Source of the DNA: an uncultured Clostridia bacterium
GTDB lineage: Bacteria > Bacillota > Clostridia > Oscillospirales > Acutalibacteraceae
Assembly (NCBI GenBank): GCA_944382025.1
Contig: CALWMQ010000005.1
Span: forward strand, 1-9,403
Direction: 5' to 3'
DNA: 9,403 bases
Positions 1 through 5,079 of the stretch are shown here, in pieces; positions within the stretch are counted from its first letter, which is position 1, and each line of letters begins with the position of its first letter. The position numbers were made by a program, and so were the translations under genes. The notes below the pieces were generated by a model. That model saw nothing but the letters and a program-made list of their open reading frames with translations. It was not told the origin of the DNA and made no database searches.

Positions 1-573
1 TGGACCCCGGAAACCAACTATGCTTATTTTTCGGAGCATTTCGGCGTATCCAATGACCCGGATACGGTGACCTGGGAAGGGGGGGAGGGGCAGTACAGGC
101 TGATTGACGCGGGGGGGATGGAGCTGCTTCTCCTGACCTTGGGGTATGGCGCCGATGACCAGGGGGTGGACTGGGCCAATAGCGTCCTGCGGCAGTATCC
201 GGAGCGGTACGCGGTGGTCGGGTTTCACAGCTATATGCATGATACCGGCGCCTTGACCACTATCGGTAAGACTTTGTTTGAGCGGATTGTTGTTCCCAAT
301 CCCAATGTACGCTTAGTGTTGTGCGGTCATCATCACGCCGCAGGCAAACGGATATCCGAATTGGATGACGATGGGGACGGGACAGCTGACCGGACGGTAT
401 ACCAACTTCTGGCGGATTACCAGGACGCCCCGAAAGGGGGCGGAGGGTTTATCCGCCTGCTGACCTTTGAACCGGCGGCAGGGAAAATCCGGGTTCACAC
501 CTATTCCCCCTATTTGGATCAGACGAGTTTTTATGAGGATCCGGAGACCGACACCTTTGATATCCCGTTTTAG
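1..573 (+). CDS. Calcineurin-like metallophosphoesterase, C-terminal part (5' end outside window)
   Basis: The frame is open from the first base to the TAA at 571-573, giving about 190 residues with no start in the window, so this is the C-terminal part of a larger protein. Two metal-ligand segments of the calcineurin-like phosphoesterase fold are visible: VVGFHSYMHD, in the place of the family's TTH-Y/L segment, followed by VRLVLCGHHHAAG, the GHxH motif near the end of the catalytic core. The segment DWANSVLRQYPERY before them and the closing part (QLLADYQ, GGGFIRLLTFEP, HTYSPYLD) match the usual end of secreted or wall-associated COG1409-type bacterial members. These enzymes are di-metal phosphomonoesterases or phosphodiesterases; the substrate cannot be read from this fragment. 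No anchor or dockerin follows the catalytic domain. The gene converges on the minus-strand operon and shares the hairpin at 633-679 with it. The family is confident; any function beyond phosphoesterase is not. Confidence 0.85.
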   Translation, partial: WTPETNYAYFSEHFGVSNDPDTVTWEGGEGQYRLIDAGGMELLLLTLGYGADDQGVDWANSVLRQYPERYAVVGFHSYMHDTGALTTIGKTLFERIVVPNPNVRLVLCGHHHAAGKRISELDDDGDGTADRTVYQLLADYQDAPKGGGGFIRLLTFEPAAGKIRVHTYSPYLDQTSFYEDPETDTFDIPF

Positions 574-629
574 CTTTAGGCCAGGCGCCCGTTCCGTGAT
601 GGGAAGCTCCTGAGGCAGCCAACCTTGAC

Positions 630-679
630 AAAAAAGCGGCGTTTTCCGGTGGCTGAATCAGCCCGGAAAACGCCGCTTT
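630..679 (-). terminator. Rho-independent terminator for the minus-strand operon, possibly bidirectional
   Basis: A perfect 17-bp stem pairs 633-649 (AAAGCGGCGTTTTCCGG) with 663-679. The 13-base loop can itself form a small GCTGA/TCAGC hairpin. Read on the minus strand, the stem is followed directly by six Ts (complement of 630-635), the classical intrinsic terminator layout. It lies about 70 bases past the stop of the last minus-strand gene. Read on the plus strand, only TTTA follows, with a looser T-rich stretch near 694-710, so termination of the metallophosphoesterase transcript is plausible but weaker. Confidence 0.85.
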
Positions 680-750
680 AGGCGGTTTGCCTGTCTTTTG
701 TTTGTTTCATAACGGTGTGTCCCCCGGCATGGCTAGGGAGGCGTCAGGGG

Positions 751-1008
751 TTATTCCTCCGTATAGGTGAAAACAGGGGGCTTTTTCCGTTTGGCCCTGT
801 CCCGTTCCCGTTTCCTGTCGGCGGCGATGAGCAAGATACAGCTGAAGGTGGACAAGACGCAGAAAATTAACAGAAGAACCTTGCTGATCGTATTGTTGAT
901 AAACCCCATAACAGGATTAAACTTGTCAAGAATAAAAAATACGATAAACATATTGGATAATACGATGGTGGCGTGGGGCAGCAGCCGGCGCACCCATTTC
1001 AGCAGCAT
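751..1008 (-). CDS. Small two-helix membrane protein, function unknown
   Basis: This is an 85-residue protein. A longer reading from 1089 would overlap the upstream gene by 53 bases. The ATG at 1008 is preferred because it sits 28 bases after that gene's stop with AAAGGG upstream. Two hydrophobic helices are visible, about residues 11-29 (HATIVLSNMFIVFFILD) and 42-63 (SKVLLLIFCVLSTFSCILL), joined by a short loop. A strongly basic tail, RKRERDRAKRKK at about 65-76, suggests that the C-terminus stays in the cytoplasm. No enzyme motif is seen. It is the last gene of the operon, behind a glycosyltransferase/GtrA protein and a phosphodiester glycosidase, so it may be an accessory or scaffold for that membrane glycan module. 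That role is inferred from position only. Similar small proteins next to such glycosidases are my recollection of clostridial genomes, not something checked here. Confidence 0.7.
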   Translation of the reverse strand: MLLKWVRRLLPHATIVLSNMFIVFFILDKFNPVMGFINNTISKVLLLIFCVLSTFSCILLIAADRKRERDRAKRKKPPVFTYTEE

Positions 1009-1036
1009 AACATTCGCCCTTTCTTTTGGAACGTCT

Positions 1037-2119
1037 TTATTGGGAAACCTCACCGATATACACGATGTCGCTGACTGGTCGGCCCCCATTATAAGGCTGG
1101 CTGTATTCCCGGTCGCCGAAAGTCATGACAGCGGTTTGTCCACCGTCCAGGTTGTAGGCGGCCTTGCAGCCCAGATCGGCATATACCTGGGACAGTTCTT
1201 TTAAGGTCAAGCCGGCGGAATAGCCTTCCTGGCGGCCGTCCACCAGAACGAAGCAATAGTGACCCGGTTCATAATACCCCATAGAACTGCGGGGATTTTT
1301 GGGGTTGAGGGAACTGTTGAATGACTCCATAGCCTGACCGTTCCGATCAAGGAGCATGGGACCAAAGCTCCAAGCCTGATAGGCACCTTTGGCCACGGCA
1401 TCGGCGCTGTTCCATTCCTGAGGGGAATAGGTTTCCATGGTGCCGTCGTAGTATAGGACACAGACATCTCCGTCGATGGGGTTATCCCGGTACAGAACGC
1501 CGTTACGGATAATCGTGCCGTTGGTGTGGTTGCCGTAGTAGTCACCGGAGATGGCCAATAGGGCGTTGTTTCGTGTCGCCATGGTCAGAGTAGACTCCCG
1601 GAAGCCCCGGCCGTACTGATCTTTGGCAAAGGCGGTGCGGAAATTATCAATGCTCCGCACATAGATGTCCGCTACGTAATAGGTGACCAGGCGGCTGCCT
1701 TCACCCATAGTTTTCTTCTCAATGGTGATGGATACGTCCTTGCTGCGATAGGAGTTGTCGGTCTGTTCCACCGTATCCGAGAATTTATCGGCAAATTTGG
1801 CGCCCCATCCGCTTTGATCCGGGGATGGATTGTCGGAAGAAGCATCAGAAGAGGCATCTGGAGAGGTGCCGCCGGAAGAGGAGGTATTGCCCCCGGAAGG
1901 ACGGTCAATCACGGTACCGGTACCACTCTGGGCTACAGGGAGCACGTGATGAAACAGGGCAAAGATACACAGGCATACCCCGGTTACGGCCAGATTGGCG
2001 GCCGCCAGTACCCACACCGGCTGTTGTCTGACCCTGGGAGGGGCCTGCCTTTTGGGAGGAGTCCGGCGGGGAGGGGTATGTACGGGACGCGGAGAATAGG
2101 TAGGGGTATTCACGGGCAC
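1037..2119 (-). CDS. Membrane-anchored phosphodiester glycosidase family protein (NAGPA domain)
   Basis: This is a 360-residue protein starting at GTG, supported by AGGAAAGG five bases upstream. Residues 1-34 are Pro/Arg-rich and cytoplasmic. A membrane helix spans about 35-57 (VWVLAAANLAVTGVCLCIF) and has no obvious cleavage site, so the protein is probably a type II anchor. Residues 74-104 form a Ser/Asp/Gly/Pro-rich linker. The NAGPA-type catalytic domain fills about 140-360, with AISGDYYG (189-196), SFGPMLL (251-257), NPRSSMG (275-281), LVDGRQ-SAGLTLKEL (292-309), YNLDGGQTAVM (322-332) and RPVSDIVYI (347-355). The family is named after the mammalian enzyme that removes GlcNAc from GlcNAc-1-phospho-mannose; bacterial members are thought to hydrolyse sugar phosphodiesters outside the cell. 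It lies 33 bases after the GT2/GtrA gene and is co-transcribed with it, which suggests that it edits or removes sugars from an envelope glycan. The substrate is unknown. Confidence 0.9.
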   Translation of the reverse strand: MPVNTPTYSPRPVHTPPRRTPPKRQAPPRVRQQPVWVLAAANLAVTGVCLCIFALFHHVLPVAQSGTGTVIDRPSGGNTSSSGGTSPDASSDASSDNPSPDQSGWGAKFADKFSDTVEQTDNSYRSKDVSITIEKKTMGEGSRLVTYYVADIYVRSIDNFRTAFAKDQYGRGFRESTLTMATRNNALLAISGDYYGNHTNGTIIRNGVLYRDNPIDGDVCVLYYDGTMETYSPQEWNSADAVAKGAYQAWSFGPMLLDRNGQAMESFNSSLNPKNPRSSMGYYEPGHYCFVLVDGRQEGYSAGLTLKELSQVYADLGCKAAYNLDGGQTAVMTFGDREYSQPYNGGRPVSDIVYIGEVSQ

Positions 2120-2152
2120 AGCAACCTTTCCTGGGAAATAATCGGTAGAGGA

Positions 2153-3193
2153 TCAGCCGGCGTTTTTCCGGCGAAAAACAAAAAGTCTCTGGAAAATCAT
2201 GCTGACGAAGAAAAGAATGGCTTCGGTCATCAGCTTGGCGATCCCTGCCGGAATATGGCAGATGTTTACGAAAAAGCTGAGCAGATAGGTATTGAAGAAC
2301 AGGATAACAATGACCAGGGCATAGTATTTCAGCGCCGACAACAGCAGATTGTTTGTATCTTTGAAAACCAGCTTGCGGTTGAGGCCGAAATTGAAGGTGG
2401 AACTGATAGCCCGGGCGGCGATATTGCTGATTTTGAGGCCGGGTACGCCGTAAAGGGAAGTAACGCCGGCGATGGAGAACAGCCAGATAAACAGCCGGAA
2501 CAGGGCGTAATCTACCAGAAAGCTCAGCAGAGAGGAAAAGGCGAATTTCAGGATAGAACCGTAGATACATAAGGTATCCCACAGGGCGCGTAACCGGGAA
2601 CCGGACCGCTGTTTTTTGTAATAGACGGTGGTTACAGGCAGTTCCTGTATGGGGAGACGCCGTTCCGCCCAGTCCAGGAGCATATGCACCTCATAGTCAT
2701 CCTTGTCCCCGCTGAGGGCTAACAGCTGGGGAATGTGGGAGGCGGAAAACGCCCGGAGGCCGGTTTGAATATCCCGAATGTTGACCCCGCTGGCGAAGGC
2801 GAATACCCTCCGGGTCAAGGCCCGGCCCAGCCGGACCACAGGGGAGACGTCCTGCTTTTCCTGACGGCGGCCAAGGATCAAGGCATCGGGAGACTGTGTC
2901 AGCTGTTCCGCGGCCAAGCGGATATCCTCCGGGGAAAAAGCCCCGTCAGCCACAACCACCGGTTCTTCAGGGGCAGCTGTCTGAGCAATGTGGCCCAGAG
3001 CGGTTTTAATGGCTCTGCCCTTGCCCCGCCCATCCGGATGAGGAAGAAGGAGAATCCCCTCACAGGACTCAGGCAGCAGCCGGAGATCGGCGGAACTTCC
3101 GCACAGGATCACGGAAGTTCCCGACCGGGCCAGTTCCGCCGCGGCATCAGGGACGGACGGATGGGGAGAGCAGATGGGAAAAACAACGATCAT
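2153..3193 (-). CDS. Bifunctional glycosyltransferase family 2 / GtrA membrane protein
   Basis: This is a 346-residue protein. The ATG at 3193 is chosen over the in-frame GTG at 3226 because GGAAAGGG lies eight bases upstream and because the protein then begins MIVVFP, the first strand of a GT2 domain. The GT2 domain covers about 1-205: GRGKGRAIKTAL (55-66), VVADGAFSPEDI (80-91), ALILGRR (104-110), DIQTGLRAFS (141-150), DYEVHMLLD (166-174), and PIQELPVTTVYY (181-192). A GtrA domain follows with four membrane segments, about 213-239, 252-272, 286-311 and 317-340, including SLLSFLVDYALF and the closing FQRLFVFRR. Such fusions are thought to make polyprenyl-phosphate sugars at the cytoplasmic face and move them across the membrane. 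An oddity is that the usual DDGS and DADGQH acidic motifs are eroded (CGSSAD and ADGAF), so catalysis may be altered. It is the first gene of the minus-strand operon. Confidence 0.88.
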   Translation of the reverse strand: MIVVFPICSPHPSVPDAAAELARSGTSVILCGSSADLRLLPESCEGILLLPHPDGRGKGRAIKTALGHIAQTAAPEEPVVVADGAFSPEDIRLAAEQLTQSPDALILGRRQEKQDVSPVVRLGRALTRRVFAFASGVNIRDIQTGLRAFSASHIPQLLALSGDKDDYEVHMLLDWAERRLPIQELPVTTVYYKKQRSGSRLRALWDTLCIYGSILKFAFSSLLSFLVDYALFRLFIWLFSIAGVTSLYGVPGLKISNIAARAISSTFNFGLNRKLVFKDTNNLLLSALKYYALVIVILFFNTYLLSFFVNICHIPAGIAKLMTEAILFFVSMIFQRLFVFRRKNAG

Positions 3194-3307
3194 GAGGGCA
3201 ACCCTTTCCAAAAAGCCCGCCGGCACGGCCTCCGCCTATTTGTATGAGGGGAGGGCATGCCCATTGCCTGTCCGGTCATGGGGGCGGGCAAAAAATTTCC
3301 GGATCCC

Positions 3308-3336
3308 ATTATACAACAATCTGTCCCGAAATTCAC
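3308..3336 (-). promoter_or_regulatory. Candidate sigma-A promoter of the minus-strand glycan operon
   Basis: Read on the minus strand, a perfect TATAAT lies at 3313-3308 and a weak -35, GTGAAT, at 3336-3331, with a 17-base spacer. Transcription would start near 3301, giving a leader of roughly 108 bases before the ATG at 3193. The -10 is consensus but the -35 matches only about half of TTGACA, so activator help or modest basal strength is possible. Confidence 0.55.
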
Positions 3337-3380
3337 CATGAAAATACAAGAAAATACAAAATTCATCAAATCCTAAGAGT

Positions 3381-3398
3381 TGGCGTACTGGTATGCCA
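3381..3398. repeat. Near-perfect inverted repeat, operator-like
   Basis: TGGCGTACTGGTATGCCA is a dyad with 8-base arms, TGGCGTAC and GTATGCCA, around a TG centre. There is one mismatch, which is a G-T wobble if the element is RNA. An overlapping exact repeat, TACTGG (3386-3391) and CCAGTA (3396-3401), shares its core. It lies between the two divergent promoters, about 100 bases upstream of the purE -35, where a regulator could bind. No regulator family is recognised from the sequence. Confidence 0.4.
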
Positions 3399-3496
3399 GT
3401 AAGTGCACGGTTTCACACAAAATAGACAAAATAGGGGGATTCAGGATGAAAAACCCACTATATCTCTACAAAATTGTCCGCTTCTTTGTTTTCGTC

Positions 3497-3525
3497 TTGA
3501 ATTCAGTCGGCTTTTGCAATACAAT
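3497..3525 (+). promoter_or_regulatory. Sigma-A promoter of the purine operon
   Basis: TTGAAT (3497-3502) and TACAAT (3520-3525) are separated by exactly 17 bases, and each hexamer differs from consensus at few positions. The region is AT-rich and followed by AATATATTTGATG, with transcription expected to start near 3532. The leader before purE would then be about 217 bases. No stronger plus-strand promoter was seen upstream of purE. Confidence 0.75.
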
Positions 3526-3554
3526 AAGAATATATTTGATGAGGAGGGTTCGGA

Positions 3555-3629
3555 ATGCTGTTTTGCGGCGGGTTTCTGCGCGGAATGGGCTGCCCGAACA
3601 CGGCGGGTGCGGGTGAAACGGCAAAATAG
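3555..3629 (+). CDS. Putative leader peptide of the purine operon (24 codons, glycine-rich)
   Basis: A GAGGAGGG Shine-Dalgarno (3541-3548), among the strongest in the window, sits six bases before an ATG opening 24 codons and a TAG at 3627-3629. The peptide begins MLFCGGFLRGMGC and ends AGAGETAK. Six of its 24 codons specify glycine and two specify cysteine. It lies just downstream of the purE promoter, and its stop codon touches the left arm of a terminator-like hairpin. That is the arrangement of a transcription-attenuation leader peptide. It has no recognisable domain, and the peptide itself need not be functional. Glycine is a substrate of purine synthesis (GAR formation), so glycine codons could in principle act as a sensor, but that is speculation. 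The main alternative is a chance ORF inside a structured leader RNA. Confidence 0.5.
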   Translation: MLFCGGFLRGMGCPNTAGAGETAK

Positions 3630-3669
3630 CGGGCTGTGGTGCGTCTTGTGCCGCAGCCTGTTTTGCTTT
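3621..3669 (+). terminator. Terminator-like hairpin (attenuator) in the purE leader
   Basis: A 13-bp stem pairs 3630-3642 with 3648-3660 (four G-U wobbles) around the loop GTCTT, followed by TTTTGCTTT. The flanking GCAAAA (3621-3626) and TTTTGC (3661-3666) are also complementary, extending the stem past a bulge formed by the TAG of the leader ORF. The hairpin lies 89 bases before purE and inside its transcript, so it would act as a conditional terminator. GGCTGC inside the leader ORF (about 3588-3593) could pair with GCAGCC in the right arm as a short competing antiterminator. Confidence 0.55.
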
Positions 3670-3748
3670 ACAAGGACCCGGCTCACCGACAGTCCCGGAA
3701 CCCCTTCTCGTTTTGATCATTATCTCATGACGGAAAGGACAGACGCGT

Positions 3749-4246
3749 ATGCAGAAAAAAGTAGCGGTCATCATGGGCAGTGACAGCGATTTGCCGGTGG
3801 TGGGAAAGGCTATTGACAAGCTGAAAGCCTTCGGCATCCCGGTCGAGGCGCATGTGATGTCAGCCCACCGGACGCCTGAAAGGGCAGCGTCCTTTGCCGC
3901 TTCCGCGGCGGACGAGGGCTTCGGGGTGATTATCGCCGCGGCCGGCAAAGCGGCCCATTTGGCGGGAGTGCTGGCGGCCCATACCGTGCTGCCGGTGATC
4001 GGTATCCCGGTAAAATCTTCAACCCTGGACGGTTTGGACGCTCTGCTGGCCACCGTACAGATGCCCTCCGGTATCCCGGTAGCCACGGTAGCCATTGACG
4101 GGGCGGAGAACGCCGCCATCCTGGCCGCCCAGATGCTGGCGCTGTCGGATGAAGCCTTGGCCGGCAAACTGGCGGAGATGAAGGCTTCCATGGCCAGAGC
4201 GGTGGAGGAAAAGGACCAAAAGCTCAGGGACAGCCTGGGGATGTGA
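3749..4246 (+). CDS. purE: PurE, N5-carboxyaminoimidazole ribonucleotide mutase or AIR carboxylase
   Basis: PurE forms CAIR (4-carboxy-AIR) in de novo purine synthesis in the cytosol, either by moving the carboxylate of N5-CAIR (class I, needs PurK) or by direct carboxylation of AIR (class II). The 165 residues match the usual single-domain length. Motifs: GSDSDLP (10-16, phosphate binding), SAHRTPE (38-44, with the catalytic-type His40), AAAGKAAHLAGV (63-74), PVIGIPV (82-88), STLDGLDALL (91-100) and QMPSGIPVATVAID (104-117). The start has GGAAAGGA nine bases upstream. It is the first gene of the purine operon, behind a leader with attenuator features. No purK is present in the window, and Lys66 stands where class I enzymes usually have Gly in AGGAAHLPG, so the class is left open. 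Family assignment is very secure. Confidence 0.96.
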   Translation: MQKKVAVIMGSDSDLPVVGKAIDKLKAFGIPVEAHVMSAHRTPERAASFAASAADEGFGVIIAAAGKAAHLAGVLAAHTVLPVIGIPVKSSTLDGLDALLATVQMPSGIPVATVAIDGAENAAILAAQMLALSDEALAGKLAEMKASMARAVEEKDQKLRDSLGM

Positions 4247-4292
4247 GCAAAGGTAACTGATTATCTGACTATAATAAAGGAGAATGAACAGC

Positions 4293-5003
4293 ATGAAAAA
4301 GTTGCAGCAGCTGTATGAAGGAAAAGCCAAAAAGGTATTCGCCACCGATGACCCGGAAAAATACATTGTGGATTACAAAGATGACGCAACCGCCTTTAAC
4401 GGCGAGAAAAAAGGAACTATCCTGGGCAAGGGGATCATCAATAACCGGGTAACCAATCACCTGATGAAAATGCTGGAAAAGGAAGGGGTACCCACCCATT
4501 TTGTGGAAGAGATTTCCGACCGGGAAACCATTGTCAAAAAGGTCACCATTGTTCCCCTGGAGGTCATTATCCGCAATATCGCTGCCGGTTCCTTCTCAAA
4601 GCGGTTCGGCGTGGAGGAGGGCACTGTCCTGAAGCAGCCTTCTTTGGAATACAGCTACAAGGATGACGCTCTGGGTGACCCCATGATCAATGATTATCAT
4701 GTTCTGGCGTTGGGCTTGGCTACCCGGGAAGAGCTGGACACCATTGCCCGTTATGCCTTTAAGGTCAACGAAGTGCTGAAAAAGTATCTGCTGACCTTGG
4801 ACATCGAGCTGGTAGACTTCAAGCTGGAGTTCGGCAAGCTGTCTGACGGGACCATTGTCCTGGCGGATGAGATTTCCCCGGATACCTGCCGTTTCTGGGA
4901 TGTCAAGACCCATGAAAAACTGGATAAGGACCGGTTCCGCCGGAACCTGGGCGGTGAGGTAGAAGCCTACCAGGAGATTCTGCACCGGTTGATGGGCAAC
5001 TGA
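4293..5003 (+). CDS. purC: PurC, SAICAR synthetase
   Basis: This enzyme is phosphoribosylaminoimidazole-succinocarboxamide synthase, the ATP-dependent joining of aspartate to CAIR. The 236 residues are the normal bacterial length. The second ATG (4293) is chosen over 4284: the AAAGGAG site ends only one base before the first ATG but ten bases before the second, and the protein then begins MKKLQQLYEGKAKKVF as family members do. Motifs: LYEGKAKKVF (7-16, glycine-rich ATP loop), DDATAFNGEKK (30-40), PLEVIIRNIAAGSFSKRFG (88-106), KDDALGDPMIND (123-134), LVDFKLEFG (173-181) and DEISPDTCRFWD (192-203), the last contributing metal and substrate contacts. It follows purE after 46 bases, consistent with co-transcription. 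All expected motifs are intact. Confidence 0.97.
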   Translation: MKKLQQLYEGKAKKVFATDDPEKYIVDYKDDATAFNGEKKGTILGKGIINNRVTNHLMKMLEKEGVPTHFVEEISDRETIVKKVTIVPLEVIIRNIAAGSFSKRFGVEEGTVLKQPSLEYSYKDDALGDPMINDYHVLALGLATREELDTIARYAFKVNEVLKKYLLTLDIELVDFKLEFGKLSDGTIVLADEISPDTCRFWDVKTHEKLDKDRFRRNLGGEVEAYQEILHRLMGN

Positions 5004-5023
5004 TTGTTAGGCAAACACAGCGC

Positions 5024-5051
5024 GCGTCCCGTGGCTTTCAGCCCGGGACGC
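5024..5051 (+). other. Strong stem-loop between purC and the purF-like gene
   Basis: GCGTCCCG (5024-5031) pairs perfectly with CGGGACGC (5044-5051). Inside, GGCT (5033-5036) pairs with AGCC (5040-5043) around a TTC loop, leaving one bulged T. TGTTTCCC follows, a poor T-tract for an intrinsic terminator. It could be a partial terminator, an mRNA processing or stability element, or an insulator that sets the purC:purF ratio. The ribosome site of the next gene begins about ten bases after it. Confidence 0.6.
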
Positions 5052-5079
5052 TGTTTCCCGGAAAGGAAGGACAACAAGC

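Larger units (their letters stand above)
3194..3748. other. Divergent intergenic control region between the glycan operon and the purine operon
   Basis: This 555-base stretch has no convincing full-length gene. It holds, from left to right: the 5' leader of the minus-strand operon (about 3194-3301, with a GGGCATGCCC palindrome at 3253-3262); that operon's candidate promoter; an AT-rich stretch (about 3308-3375); an inverted repeat at 3381-3398; the purE promoter at 3497-3525; and the purE leader with a small ORF and a terminator-like hairpin. I looked for purine (guanine/adenine), ZTP, PRPP/ppGpp (ykkC-type), THF, cobalamin and T-box signatures and found no match. No PurBox pair with the Bacillus subtilis spacing was found. 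Confidence 0.8.

Noticed and set aside
633..679. Hairpin considered as the edge of a mobile element or an attachment site
   Set aside because: Convergent genes on both sides and six Ts on the minus strand fit an intrinsic terminator; no second copy was seen in the window.
1814..2572. 252-codon plus-strand open frame
   Set aside because: It is the antisense shadow of two well-supported minus-strand genes and has low-complexity composition.
3546..3600. CCGAAC-like words on both strands as a possible PurR PurBox pair
   Set aside because: Their separation of about 40 bases and their flanks do not match the known Bacillus PurBox arrangement, and they lie downstream of the promoter.
3380..3616. 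Plus-strand open frame with an internal ATG at 3446 and a GGGGGA-like upstream site
   Set aside because: It runs through the purE promoter and in another frame through the leader ORF, has no recognisable domain, and the sequence is better explained as control DNA.
3466..4191. 241-codon minus-strand open frame over purE and its leader
   Set aside because: Ala/Ser-rich antisense reading of purE with no family resemblance; it would also cross the purE promoter region.
4247..4292. TATAAT-like sequence in the purE-purC spacer (GACTATAATAAAGG)
   Set aside because: There is no acceptable -35 at 16-18 bases, and the match overlaps the purC ribosome site; AT-rich spacer is the simpler reading.
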